NCBI GenBank assembly: GCA_963678675.1
Contig: OY783197.1
Location: 964,400 to 1,028,399, forward strand
Length of the DNA: 64,000 bases
Direction of reading: 5' to 3'
Source of the DNA: Xiphydria camelus
Lineage: Eukaryota > Arthropoda > Insecta > Hymenoptera > Xiphydriidae
In this document: positions 46,136 to 57,716 of the stretch, in pieces
Numbering within the stretch: position 1 is the first letter of the stretch
Layout: every line of letters starts with the position of its first letter
Translations under genes and position numbers: made by a program
The notes under the pieces: generated by a model
What the model saw: the letters and a program-made list of their open reading frames with translations, nothing else
Told to the model about the DNA's origin: nothing
Databases searched by the model: none

Positions 46136-46376
46136 GCAGAGGAAAAGAATTAGTTGGATCTACTGAAAATTATTTACTCGTATCACACACACAGTCAAAT
46201 TTTTTAATACGTCAATTAAATATCTCTTCCTTGCCATCATGTGGAATAGTACGAGACTGCAAGGAAGAAATATCTGATTAATATATATGGAAGAAGATCA
46301 CATTGATGTAAATAAATAATTACTTGCGATCCTGCAAGCAATTTTTAGCAGATCTAACTAATTTTTTCCTCTGTGC
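46136..46376. repeat. GCAGAGAAAAAGAATTAG element, copy 3, complete
   Basis: The left terminus GCAGAGGAAAAGAATTAGTT and right terminus CTAACTAATTTTTTCCTCTG, then TGC, are inverted. About 241 bp. The interior CTTCCTTGCCATCATGTGGA and GACTGCAAGGAAGAAATATC also pair. Confidence 0.85.
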
Positions 46377-47135
46377 AGAGTAGAGTTGCATTGGCAAACG
46401 ATACAGACGCACGACGTTAGGCGTAATTTGGGAAAGTAGGAGATGACCACGCCTCCTTTTTTTCCACACATACGTTACGTCTCGTTTTAAGTTTCAAGGA
46501 AAATATTTGGTAAAATATTATAAGACCGACCGTTATTGCTCTCCTGCCGAGATACTCGCTATATCGTTATTTTGACTCGTCGCGAAGCGGAGTCTTCTTT
46601 GAGATGAAGTATTTGCAAATAAGAAACGTGATGTTCCCGTTGTTCGAGACTGCGCGAGAGCAAAAGCAAACGAGGGGTGGAAAGAGAGAAAGAGAGACCT
46701 GGAAACACGGACGGAAGAGTTCAAAGGATGTGCAGGGAGTGGAACTCTCGGTTCGCGTAAATTGGAACGGAGATTAAGACGTCGGGTGGACTTGATGTTT
46801 CATGTTGATTAATTTAAATAGTTCTCTCCCGGAGCCATGCAATGCGGCGACAAAGCGAGTTCCGCGGAGGGAGGCGATTCGTTTCAACCCTTGGCGGACG
46901 CGGAGTTAGCCGGTGAACGTTGGCAACGCGTCGCATAAAGGATAATACGGAGGGTATTTCAAAAATCTCAGGGAACTATTCCTTGATGATAATGGAATAT
47001 AAAAATTCCGTACAAGAGGCGATAATAATATCGCTAGACGTTGAAAATAGCAGTGAAAAAGTAAATTTTCGAGCCACGCGCCTTCAATTAAAAAGATTCC
47101 TTTCGGTATTTTTTTCGAGGCACGTCGACTCCAAA

Positions 47136-47243
47136 TAGGGTAAAACAGGGTGAGTTATCGCAGGAAGTTGGCCCCTCGTTGCCGCGGAAAATAATGGAGA
47201 TGAGGGGCCAACTTCATGAGCCAACTAACCCCATTTTATCCTA
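47136..47243. repeat. Palindromic element copy 30, full-length 108 bp
   Basis: TAGGGTAAAACAGGGTGAGT to CCCCATTTTATCCTA. Loop GGAAAATA. Confidence 0.92.
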
Positions 47244-47443
47244 CTCTTTATTTATTATACATAATATTACTGCAAGCTGTCAACCTGACTGTCAGGATAA
47301 CTATAAAGTTGTGTCTAGTTAGTTTCGGCACGTCGCTATTTTGAATTACTGCACGTCCTTCGCCCCTTCGATCGTCTCAGCGCAAACGTCCCCCTCGTGG
47401 CGCCGCGCTCCTTAAATCGCACTCCTTCGCGAATCCAATAAAC

Positions 47444-47462
47444 CAGAGAGAGAGAGAGAGAG
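47444..47462. repeat. (GA)n microsatellite
   Basis: About nine GA units. Confidence 0.92.
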
Positions 47463-48090
47463 CGACGTGTAGCGCGAGATCGACAAGCGGGAGGGAGTGG
47501 GTGAGATGTAGGCGTCGGAGGAGGAAGCGCGGAGGACCGAGCTAATTCGAAATTTCATTCGCGTCGCTGACAGCGATCGAACGAACGGCCGAGGGACGAG
47601 AAAGAAGGGGCGCGAAGCGCCGCGGAAAAGAGTGGAACCGTTCCCGTGCCCGTGACGCGCGCGGCCTGTTCAACATTCTAAATATTTTAAAAGTTGGACT
47701 CATTTGAATTGGAACATCTTTAGACGTATCCTCCCGCCTCGGCGCTCCCTCTACACTTACAGCCCCATCCCATTCTAACGTCGCATCTTCTTCCACCCGG
47801 CAACCCCATCCACCGCCGGTCTCCTCTCTCCCGCCCTATCCGAGAGATTCTCCGCGTCCGATTGATTTAGAATCCGTAAAGTTTTCGCGCTCGAGTTTTG
47901 TCGCGCGGGACGCTATAGCGGACGTTTCGAGGGGGGCGTGGCCCTTTCGTTTTTTCGTTGTATCCCAATTTTTGTATATAATCCATATATAATTCTTATA
48001 CAGTTTATATATAAATTAAATGAGCCCAAATTTGTACACGTTCTTTATACGAAATATACACACACACATAATCCATATAGATCTTTTCCA

Positions 48091-48172
48091 CCAGGGTGTT
48101 GATAAAGTAAATTGGCCCCTCGTTCCTATGGAAAGTAAGAGGAAACGAGGGGCCAACTTATCCCGCTTTACC
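48091..48172. repeat. Palindromic element copy 31, shortened on both sides
   Basis: CCAGGGTGTTGATAAAGTAA and AATTGGCCCCTCG on the left, GAGGGGCCAACTTATCCCGC and TTTACCA on the right. Each outer arm is reduced, so the element is about 82 bp. Confidence 0.78.
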
Positions 48173-48778
48173 AAATTCGAGGGGAATAAGATATTTTTTT
48201 GGAAAAAAAAAATTCTCGCGCGAAAAAGATTTCCTCCCCCGCGAAAAATGCAGCCAAAGACGATATTCGTCTCGCCGCGTGGCTCTGCCAAAACGACCCG
48301 CCTAACCCGCGCGAATTTCCATCCGCTCGAATATTCATTCGACCCGTATGATTTAGCGCGCGGAATACGAGATTACAGGCGGTCCGATAAGTGGGTCGCG
48401 CGCGGCCCGCGGTAGCGTTTCGCCGACGACGGCGACGGGAGGGTGCCTATACGCACGGTCCTTCCGGCGCGAGGAAAGTTCATGCAAATTCTTTTCGCTA
48501 AGGATAATGATTTCTCCGCGCCGCGCTCCCGGCGTATCCGGGGCGCGATGTTTTATGTATGAGCATATGGGGAATGTATACGGTGGAGAGAGACCGGTGG
48601 AGGCCCGCGTTTCACGGCGTATTTGCTCCCTTACCGCCGCGCGTCGCGTCGTTTTCTCATATTGCGGAGCCGAGACGCGATACGGCTATTCGCGCGCGAA
48701 CCGAGGGGGTGCGAACGGGCGTTCAAGTTGTTCTTTGTTTTGCGCGCCTTTTCCGCCTATTTGACGAGGTCGCAGCGA

Positions 48779-48830
48779 GGAGTTGGCCCCTCGCTGCCAT
48801 TGCATTCCACGGCAACGAGGGGACAACTTC
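48779..48830. repeat. Palindromic element copy 32, core
   Basis: GGAGTTGGCCCCTCGCTGCC, loop TGCATTCC, then GGCAACGAGGGGACAACTTC. Confidence 0.85.
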
Positions 48831-48879
48831 ACTTTTCGCTCTGACCCCTTTTTAAATTTGTTGATCACGCGTATGGAGG

Positions 48880-48966
48880 AAATCGGACGAAGTTGGCCCC
48901 TCATCGCCGTGTAAAGCAATGGCAGTGAGGGGCCAACTTCATTTAGTCAACCTTCCCCGATATCTT
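48880..48966. repeat. Palindromic element copy 33, second subfamily
   Basis: Core 48889-48940 (GAAGTTGGCCCCTCATCGCC, GCAGTGAGGGGCCAACTTC). The right outer arm GTCAACCTTCCCCGATATCT and left GGAGGAAATCGGAC belong to the second subfamily. It lies 58 bp from copy 32. Confidence 0.82.
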
Positions 48967-49622
48967 CTCTGAGCGATTTGAAGAATTCGAGACTCTCGCG
49001 GACGAGAGAAGGGTGCGAACACGCAACCCCTAGAAATATACCGCGGTCAAACGCGTCCCCGTCATGTGGGTTGAGTTTAATCGACAACTACATCGTCGTG
49101 CGCGGTCTATAAAGAGTGTAGTTATCGCGTAGCTCTATACGACGTAGTCGACGAGGGGTATGGCGCGCGCCGCGACGGGGTGGTATCCGCACCCCTGGAG
49201 GAAGGCGGTATACGGTAACCCAATCTAAGTGTAAGGCCTTGGATTTAAAGCCCCGGCTATAAAACAAGCATCACGGCTGAACTTTCCGGCAAAGTTCACT
49301 CCGCGCGCTATGGAGGGTCGGCGGGGTAACGACGCTCCTAATTCAGCGGGATTCAAAACAGTTTACAACAGCGATGAAAAGCGAAGTCTTCGCTGCCATC
49401 AGAGGGCCGTATATATTGCTAAAATAAAAGTTACGGCTTCTTTCACCGCGGCCTTTGGCGCGGCTCGATTCCCAACAGTAATCTCGAAGCGCAATATTTA
49501 GCGATGTATAGGAATTTCGTCCGAGATATCGAGATAACGCTTCATATTGTCGATGGTGCGAAATAGCATGGAGCATAAATACCTCAGTATATATCGATGC
49601 ATTTTGGTTTCTTATCACTCAC

Positions 49623-49683
49623 CTAGTCACGGTGGGCGTGGAAGCGGCTCCGGGTGATCTGACTGGGTAGGTTCTAGGACTTC
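49623..49683 (-). CDS. Weak candidate exon, function unknown
   Basis: On the minus strand, 61 bp lie between TGATGTCAG and GTGAGTGATAAG. The donor is good, but the acceptor lacks a pyrimidine tract. The single open frame gives 19 residues, SPRTYPVRSPGAASTPTVT, rich in serine, proline and threonine. A frame this short is easily open by chance. Confidence 0.15.
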
Positions 49684-49825
49684 CTGACATCAAATATTCT
49701 GCAACACATCGAAACATTCATATGTTTAATAATTTATTGCATTGGTAGTCATTTGATTTCACTAAAAGAAAAAAATTCGCCGAAAGACCTTGACTGTTGT
49801 AACTATAGCAACACTTAATGTTATT

Positions 49826-49960
49826 GCACAGAAAAAAAGAATTAGTTCGATTTACTGAAAATTATTTGCAAGGTTGCAAGTAATTATTTATTTACATCAA
49901 TCTGATCTTTTTTCATATTAATTTGATATTTCTTCCTCACAATCACATGCTATTTCACAG
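49826..49960. repeat. GCAGAGAAAAAGAATTAG element, left-half copy 4
   Basis: GCACAGAAAAAAAGAATTAG to CACATGCTATTTCACAG. It stops at the centre of the family sequence and is followed 12 bp later by a complete copy. Confidence 0.8.
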
Positions 49961-49971
49961 ACATTATTATT

Positions 49972-50237
49972 GCACAGAGAAAAAGAATTAGTTAGATTGA
50001 CTGAAAATTATTTGCAGGATTGCGAATACCTAATTATTTATACGGATAAATTAATATTTTTTCGTAATAATTGGATATTTCTTTCTTGCAATTACATGCT
50101 ATTTCACATGATTGCAAGGAAGAGACATCAAGTTGATGTATTAAATAATTTCATCAATATAAATAAGTAAATAATTACTTCCCCAACCTCACAAGTAATT
50201 TTCACTACACCCAATTAAGTAATTCTTTTTCTCCGTG
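49972..50237. repeat. GCAGAGAAAAAGAATTAG element, copy 5, complete
   Basis: GCACAGAGAAAAAGAATTAG to AAGTAATTCTTTTTCTCCGT. The centre has CATGATTGCAAGGAAGAGAC. Both this copy and copy 4 are preceded by TTATT. Confidence 0.83.
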
Positions 50238-50525
50238 TATCCAAGCTAATTCTGTGTTAGCTATACCATAAAACTGGTATTAAAATTATAGACATTGTAA
50301 CGATACGGTTTGGCTAATAACATTAGTTATACAATAGAGCTGTAAGAGCTATTAAAGTATCGCTGTAGTAGAGTAACTTATTTTCGAGATTCGATGTATA
50401 AAATTCGCCCCTAAGATTTGGAATCAGGATCTTTTCGAAAGACATGAAATAAAGAATAATACGTCTGAGACATGCAAGGTAAAAATAACGAATAGAGAAG
50501 ATACCGTATATACGAGTATACACAG

Positions 50526-50653
50526 TGGCGTGAATTTGGATCGCGATTATATTCTCACCAGTGAACTTTCGTCTTTCACGGCACGAACCTTATTTCAGAC
50601 CAAGTCGCAATCTTCCGAGAAGTCCAATATCTACTGCACGCTAAAGTTTAAAG
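50526..50653 (+). CDS. Candidate isolated internal exon, function unknown
   Basis: The segment is bounded by ACACAG before 50526 and by AAAG followed by GTGAGAAG at 50654. One nucleotide completes a split codon and one begins the next (phases 2 and 1). The frame, set from GTG at 50530, reads NLDRDYILTSELSSFTART and continues to YCTLKFK, with balanced codon use resembling coding sequence. The acceptor has a poor pyrimidine tract. The protein family is not recognised and no flanking exon was identified. Confidence 0.35.
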
Positions 50654-50766
50654 GTGAGAAGATAATCGCGGTCGACCTGCACGTCATTGCGAAGAAAATA
50701 AATGCACATCCGCGTGTGCATACTATTTTTACTTCGCTTTGCGTGAGATTTGCAGGGTGCGGGCGT

Positions 50767-50818
50767 GAAGAAGGCCCCTCTTTGCCGTGTAAAGTAATGG
50801 GAACGGAGGGCCAACTTC
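50767..50818. repeat. Palindromic element copy 34, core
   Basis: GAAGAAGGCCCCTCTTTGCC, loop GTAAAGTA, then GGAACGGAGGGCCAACTTC. The right flank CTCGCAAACTGCCCCGGTCT is a second-subfamily outer arm. Confidence 0.83.
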
Positions 50819-51676
50819 ACCTCGCAAACTGCCCCGGTCTTCTCCGCGCGAGAAAAATACGATACCGAGAGAAGCTACATGATAATGGGAAGATCCACTC
50901 CCGCGCGGAAGTAGGAGTTTCCGCTGCACTTGTTCGCTTCCCCTCTTCGGACTCTCCCCTTGCCGAATTATAGTCCGGTGTATAAAGTGTTACGTAGCAA
51001 AGTCTACGCCTCTCGCAACTAGTACCTAATTACTCGGACTGGTAACCGGATCCGTCGAGAACGCAGGTGCTTCAGCGTTCGGGGGGAAAACTTATCTAAG
51101 GCGCACCCCCAACACCTATACGTCTGACCTACGTCAGCGGCGCGGTAATTGAGTTTATTAAACGCGGGTTTCTCTTAATAATGCGATCTCCCCCATCTTT
51201 CTCACTCCAGGCAGTCGACCCGAATTGATCAGACCCGCGAATGTGTTTCGTGCGACAAAACGTTACGGCATACAAATGGGATGCCTATGCGATGACATGT
51301 CGTTATTTGCGAGGATTGCGAAGCATGGGATGTTTGAAAATTAATGTCAGATCTCCAAATTAAACGTAGACATATTCAGCAAGCTTTTAATCCAAATGGA
51401 TATTGGTAAAGTTGTGCAAGGCGATGCGTTTTATGATTCAAAATAAATGGGTCTTTAATTATTTACCATCAGACGCGCAGCTGGAACCATGACATCTATT
51501 TACAGTGAATCGTGAAGTTTATCTCCTCGTATATTAGGATTTATTTACAAAGGTACAGCAGATATTTATTATAAATCTACGTCAACTAATATAAGCGTAT
51601 TCAGCTCCTACTCTAAAACTGTATATAAAAATAAATAGCCTCATATATTTCCAGCAGACACTTTTCCAAATTGTAT

Positions 51677-51784
51677 CGAGGTAAAACATAGCAAGTTGGT
51701 AAAGGAAGCTGGCCCTTCATTTCTATTACTTTGCACGGCAACGAGGGGCAAACTTCGCTACAAACTTCGCCATTATTTACCTCG
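51677..51784. repeat. Palindromic element copy 35, full-length 108 bp
   Basis: CGAGGTAAAACATAGCAAGT to CATTATTTACCTCG. The termini are CG/CG and symmetrical, which argues that the last two bases belong to the element. Loop TACTTTGC. Confidence 0.88.
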
Positions 51785-52318
51785 CATATTTTACACACCT
51801 CGCAAACGGATACACGGAACACCTCCCCCGAGTATATCGGCCGTTTCAGCCGCACACACTCATAATATAGTCATCCTCCAAATCAGCGCCGAACAGTCTA
51901 CCGTAGAGAACACGCTGATAGACGTCGAACTACGAGTAGATTGAACTCGAGTTTCCCCGAGGTAAAGAACGCTCCGATTAGCGTCCCATTCCGAAATCCA
52001 TGCATATTTTATCAGGGTGTGGAGCCCGCCGGGAATTAAGTGACTTCGGCCTGAATACTTAACCGCGTCATGGTTAATGCAGTTTGCGCGCCGTTGGAGC
52101 GACCACGCCCCCCTCCGCCACGGCTAGACCTTTTTCGACGAGGAGAACCACCGCGCTTACGTCAAGGCGCGTTTTCGACTATTTCGAAATGTCGATCGAT
52201 TCGCCCCAGCGGCGCGTCACGAGAAAACGAGCGGCGGAGAATCGGAAATTTATCGAGTTTCCGGAAACGAGGGTGGGCAACGCGCGAGTGGCGGACTACG
52301 CGACATTCGCATGGACTA

Positions 52319-52728
52319 CACTGAGAAAAATAATTTGTCGTTAAATTAATATAAATGTGTAGGAAGTTTTTATCATATACACATACTTATTTTAAAATTA
52401 AGATTATTTTTAATTTTAAAATATGAAGTTCTGAAATTACGAACTTCGATTATAATTAAGAATGTATGAGAAAATTACAATATTTACATTAAATTTAAGA
52501 TATATAATTGTATTAATAATTTTCAATGAACTTTGATTTGTAATTTTATGATACTTTTGTTTATTAAAGTATTGTGATTTTACAAACATCTTTAATAGTG
52601 AAAATTGATCTAAATAAATAATTACTCGCGACCCTGCAAGTCATTTTTAGTAGATCCGATTAATTCTTTTTCTCTCCGCACTATTCATGCCGACGGTTAC
52701 TTGGATCGGTGAATTACATTTCTCGGTG
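52319..52728. repeat. Same inverted-repeat family, copy 2, enlarged
   Basis: CACTGAGAAAAATAATTTGT at the left and GACGGTTACTTGGATCGGTG...TCTCGGTG at the right, 410 bp against 212 bp for copy 1. The extra length includes the right half of a different element (52607-52682) and AT-rich sequence. Confidence 0.82.
52607..52682. repeat. GCAGAGAAAAAGAATTAG element, right-half copy 6
   Basis: CTAAATAAATAATTACTCGC, GACCCTGCAAGTCATTTTTA and GATTAATTCTTTTTCTCTCC. It is inserted in, or recombined into, the element at 52319-52728. Confidence 0.78.
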
Positions 52729-53817
52729 CACCTGTTACCTTATGTAATAAAAGACGCGAATTCATTTTCGCAGGGTGTTCCGCCACTTTCGAAACTTCGA
52801 GTCCTTCCACGACGCGCGTGCCGTATGTGTATACACGCGTACGTATCCGTACGGCTCATCAGCCGCCGCGGTCGCGCTATGCCTGGCCCTTATACAAACC
52901 CGGGGCCCGATGTGTGCTTTATGGCTCGTAAATCCGCGCGCTCGTAAAGTTCGGAGGATTTTTAAGGCGCCAAATGTAACCGCGCCGTGAGTTCGCGGGG
53001 ATTGGGGGCGCGCGCGAAGTTTCCTTCGCGACGAGAGGTCGGGAAATGGACCCTCGCATCGACGAGAGGCTATCGCGGAGGGCAGCGAGGCAAGGAGTGG
53101 GAGTGGTACCAGAGAGATACAGGTGTAACACTCGATGTAGGTGCAGCCGGTCTGACCAGGAGTGCGGACGTTCTACTGCTCCTCGACGATTCGTCTTTGT
53201 CTGCGTTTTAACCTTGCCTTTTTTCATTCCGCACCGGTTTCCGACGTACGATTTTTCTCGGCGCCGGTAACGAAGATGCACGGGGCGCGCGAGCGCTTTC
53301 TTTATCTCGATTTTCGGTGCTCCGCGTTTCGATTAACCCCCTGTGGTCTTGAGTACTGGTTCTCACGGCTGGGAGACCATCGAGGCGACTGGAGTTACTC
53401 GATTTTCTCGGAGATTTGTATTACTTTGACGGGATTACCGAGACGAACGTTTTCCTCGATGAAAAGCGAGCCAAAAAGTCCCGAGCAACTTTTTTTTTTA
53501 CATTCCCAGAAGGAAAAGTTCTGTACACTTTGCATATAGTTCAGATTGGATTCTTGAATTTTTGCGTGACCCCTACAGACTTAACTGGAAATGCTACCCT
53601 AAAAGGAAATTGAAATAAAAATAGGAAGGAACCATTAAATCAGTTTGGCACTTTTTCAGAAAATTATAGGAGCGATGTAAGTTTTTGAACAAGCGTCGGT
53701 AGCAGCGATAAAAAATGTGATTCAACTCCTTCAGGCGGTAAGTCTGAGAAACGAGGTCCGGCGTTTCGGAGCTCCAATTTCAAATGGATGAAAATTATTT
53801 TTATCGAAGTAGTTCTA

Positions 53818-54003
53818 AGAGTTTCGGAATTTTTGTTCATTTTTTTCGCAAAAGGTGTTGTCGCCCCTCGGGAGATAAAGATAGAGTTTTTAAATTAAAT
53901 ATTTTTCTTTTTTCGAAAACAACGTAGCTGATTTACTTCATAGACGAGCTTTCGGAGTTCTCGTTAATTTTTTATGCAACAGGGGCGGGCGCCCCTGCTG
54001 AGA
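53818..54003. repeat. Diverged direct repeat around CGCCCCT motifs
   Basis: TTTCGGAATTTTTGTTCATT...GTCGCCCCTCGGGAG recurs about 130 bp later as TTTCGGAGTTCTCGTTAATT...GGGCGCCCCTGCTGAGAG. Related words occur from 53640 on. Nature unknown. Confidence 0.45.
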
Positions 54004-54009
54004 GGATAC

Positions 54010-56018
54010 AATTACGAGTTTGTAATAGTTATCAATGGTATCGCATTTTTTATCGCTGCTACCGATGCTTGCTCAAAAACTGACACCCCTCCAATTCTCT
54101 CAGAAGTACCAATCGTATCTAATTATTCCTTCCTATTTTTGTTTCAATCTACTTTTAGGACATCACTTCCGGTCCAGTTCGTTGATATAGAAATTATTTA
54201 TAATTCACGTGCGGATCACATAAAATAATATATCGAATTTTTCCGCCTGGGTTGAGAAAAATCTCGAATACACGCAGATCAAATATTTCCTTCGACAAAA
54301 TTTTACTCGAAGTAGATGACAAATATTTTATTCGATCAGCTGCTATTTATAAATATTGTTTAAACAGCAGCTGTTCGAATGAAATATCAATTTTTTCTTA
54401 TGAAATTAAACCGAGCCAAGCCATTCCCCTGAATGAGATTTTTCAGTAGGTACAGGTGAAAGAGTAGCAAGACGAAAAGAAACCCGCGCGAAAGCGCCTT
54501 GCGTAAACGCAACGCGATAAGACGCGTGGACGGGAGGGAGGAGAATAGAAGAAAACAAGGGAGCAAGAGAAGAGCGAACGAAAGAAAGCAACGAACCCCC
54601 CGCGGCTGTTTTCTCAAGGCCGCTATTAGAGAAAAATAAATAAACGTCGCGCCCCCCCGCGACTAATGAGAGAACCGTAGGCCGCGACCTCGACACCGTG
54701 TGTTACCTCCTCACGCGCGCGCGCGCATGCACGTGTCGAAGCTCCTCTTGCGAACCGTCCTCCGCTGCGAATACGCGGAGGGAAGCTGAGGGATGATTAC
54801 AGAGAAGCGGGGGAGGGAAGCTGCAGGGGTTCGCGTCGCGTTCATTCGACGGCGCTCGGGCTCCGGGCGCAAAACCACCCTCCGAGGGTTGACAACCCCT
54901 GGCGGCGGGCACCAAAACCCTCACGCTCGAAATGAAAGCTCCGGCGAGTTCGAAAAGTTTGTATACACGAAGATACGGCTGAACGCGCGCGCGCGGAGTC
55001 AAAGTTTTCGAGGGGGGTTGCGACGAGAGTTGCCACGAGCGGGAGAGGGTGGCTGAGGAAGACGTCGAAGGGAGAGGGAGGAGGAGGAGGTTAAACTATA
55101 ATAGCCGACAAACGAACGAACAATTTAGCGAATAGCACAGTCTAGGCACTCGGGCCACAATCAGCGAGGGCATTCAATCGCGGCCACCCTTTATTTCATC
55201 AGAGTGCGTACAACTCGCTTTTCCTCCCCCGCGACGTCGGAGTCGCCGCGGGACGGCGGGAGGGAGGTAACGATGTTGACGAAGACGACGCGGTCATCGC
55301 GTGGTAACGGAGAGGGCTGAGGGGAGGAAAGTGCTTCGTCGCGCGCTAAGGGCGTAATGAGATTGCTCGGGAAATGGTTGAGCGAGGAAGTTTGTCATCG
55401 GCGAGTTATGAATGTTTCGTCGAATGTGGGACGACTCATTCGTTTCGATCGCTCGAGAGAGAGAGAGAGAGAGAAGTGCCAATTTTCGATCACTCTTCTA
55501 TTTGAACACTTGTATTAAATTCGTATCGAGATGGATTTAAAAAATATGGACCTATATGATCCGATTCACCTTGGTCTACACTACAATTGGAGGGATCAGT
55601 ACGAGGCTAAAAATTGGAATGAGGATAGGGTAGTTAGCCCATAGTGTCATCTAATGGCATAACTTGCTACGTCCCATGCGAAGTCTGTCGTAACTATGCT
55701 TTTATGATAAAAGGATGAAATATGAACAAATTATGTATTTAATTTGATTCTTTACGTTTTGGTACTGGGTCAAATAAAAAAGGAACTGATTTAATTAGTC
55801 TGTACATATTTCACCAACAAGATGGATGAAAATCTAATTGCTTTATATACTACTCAGCTGTATTGACGTTTCTGATGGACCGAAAATGATGCTGCAAATC
55901 TAAACGGAAACAGATGATCCGTCTACTGCTCAGAATACGTAAGCAAGTGAGATTCTATGCTCCAATATTTTCTGTGCTGCAAGATTTCACCGATTCCGCG
56001 AAAGAAACCTGTTAAATG
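54010..56018. other. Intergenic, no repeat family recognised
   Basis: CpG-rich 54600-55330, AT-rich around. Contains the GA tract at 55454. No gene supported. Confidence 0.4.
55454..55474. repeat. (GA)n microsatellite
   Basis: About ten GA units. Confidence 0.92.
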
Positions 56019-56225
56019 CACTGCAAAAAATGTATACTTTTAATATACTTTTATATAAAACTCTTTTTCAGTACGTGATTATCAAAATTGATATATTTCC
56101 TCATGAAATTATCCTTGGAAATTTGCCCTGGTAACGGAGTATATTAAATTTCATAATCACATATCGGATAAAAGCTTTATATACAATTGTGTTAAATTTG
56201 ATCTACATTTTTTTTTACAGCGTAC
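56019..56225. repeat. AT-rich inverted-repeat element, copy 3
   Basis: GCACTGCAAAAAATGTATAC to TTTACAGCGTAC. The interior CAGTACGTGATTATCAAAAT and TTCATAATCACATATCGGAT match the other copies. Confidence 0.78.
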
Positions 56226-57207
56226 ATAAATTGATCATATTAAAACCCTCTTTTTCATGAGAGCATGGTATGGTAAATTTCGCATGCGATGTACCAGATT
56301 ATACGATGAGGTGGTACTACATATAAGCCGATTACCTTATCCTTATTCTTATCCTTATACCCATCCCTCTAATTGCATCTGAAGCTTGACGATAAGCTCG
56401 CTCATTCAGACGTTCGTCTGCTTATCGGATGGCGTTCATTCGCCGAGTGACGTTGCTGCACGATCGCGGCACGTACAAAGTGCGACGCGGAATGCGAGAT
56501 AGAAGGCGGGGAAAAAAAAGTAAAACGAACGAAAGGGAAGGAGCAGCGGGGAGACGGCGAAAAGAGAGGAGACAGGTCGGTGGAGTACGTACAATCGAGT
56601 CGAGAGTTTCTAGTTTCTTCCCTGTTGGGTGTTTGGCCGTCGGCCAGAGAATCTCCGGAGCGCAACGGCTATACGTTTTTCTCCCAGGGGAGATTCTCGC
56701 CCTCGCGAACACCCTCTCTCTCTCTTCCCTGGCCCCGTCCGACTAGCGAAACGCGCGCGCCGCATCCCCTTCTCGGTCCACTTTCGAAAATCTCGCCCAC
56801 GACCAGACGTGCTCTCCACCTGCCGCCGTGATTTCTTTCGGACCCCCCTTACGCTTCGCTCGCCCCCATACACCTCCGTGTAACGAGATCGAAGTCGACT
56901 TTGGCCACTTTCATTTGTCCCTGTGTCACGGCGTCTTATCTTGCGAATTTATCAGGGTGTCTAACGATCATGGAACTTTTTTTGCACATGGAAACATTTT
57001 TTGAAATGTGAAAATATCATGGAACCACGGGGAAAGAAAATAATAACAACATTCATATGGTCTCTGAATGTCAGATACGTTAAAAGTGCGATTGATAAAC
57101 TTTGCGTCATTGTTTGCGAGTGAGATCAATGGCAGGGAGCAGTGAAAATTGCTCTTGGTATTATTGAAACAAAAGTTTCTTTTTATTTGAGCAGAAAATT
57201 CTACGTA
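56226..57207. other. Intergenic with a possible dispersed repeat end
   Basis: CAGGGTGTCTAACGATCATG near 56953 and repeated ATCATGGAA words suggest one end of a dispersed element. Its other end may be GTCATGGAAATACCATGAAA near 57756. Not resolved. Confidence 0.35.
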
Positions 57208-57440
57208 ACCAGGCGAAAAAGTTCTATATATTTTGTTTATAATCCATGTGTGGATTTGCTCACATGTGGATTCTAAATGATTTCTATATTAACCATGTGT
57301 GAACTATAGATGGATTATACAAACATTAATAAATTCTTATATGTTTAATATACAGATCATATATGTATAATTCATATATGACTAAATCCACATATAAACC
57401 ACATTTGAATTATACACATAGGTATATAACTTTTCCGCAG
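57208..57440. repeat. AGGCGAAAAAGTTCTATA element, copy 2, complete
   Basis: ACCAGGCGAAAAAGTTCTAT at the left and TATAACTTTTCCGCAG at the right are inverted termini. The arms continue through ATAATCCATGTGTGG and CCACATTTGAATTAT. Homologous to 18613-18799. Confidence 0.82.
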
Positions 57441-57463
57441 AAGTAAACACTTAAAAATCATAG

Positions 57464-57716
57464 ACTGAGAATACAGTGTATGTGTAGTTAACAAATATTT
57501 GTTTGAATATGTCGAAATAAACATTTTATTGAATCAAAGAAATATTCGTTAACTATTTCAATATTTATTTGGCACAATTTAATCCTCTGAGGCAACTATT
57601 TCGATAAAACAAACATTTCAATAATAAACATGTAATTTCTTCGCCTAATGAAATATTTATTTCGCCCTATTTAAAATGATATGTATCAACTATCAATAAA
57701 CTCATTTCTCAGTGTA
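57464..57716. repeat. GTTTATTTATAGTTAATAAA family, long copy
   Basis: GACTGAGAATACAGTGTATG, ACAAATATTTGTTTGAATAT and CGAAATAAACATTT at the left; GCCTAATGAAATATTTATTT, AATAAACTCATTTCTCAGTG at the right. A complete element flanked by CACTGAG-like ends. Confidence 0.7.
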
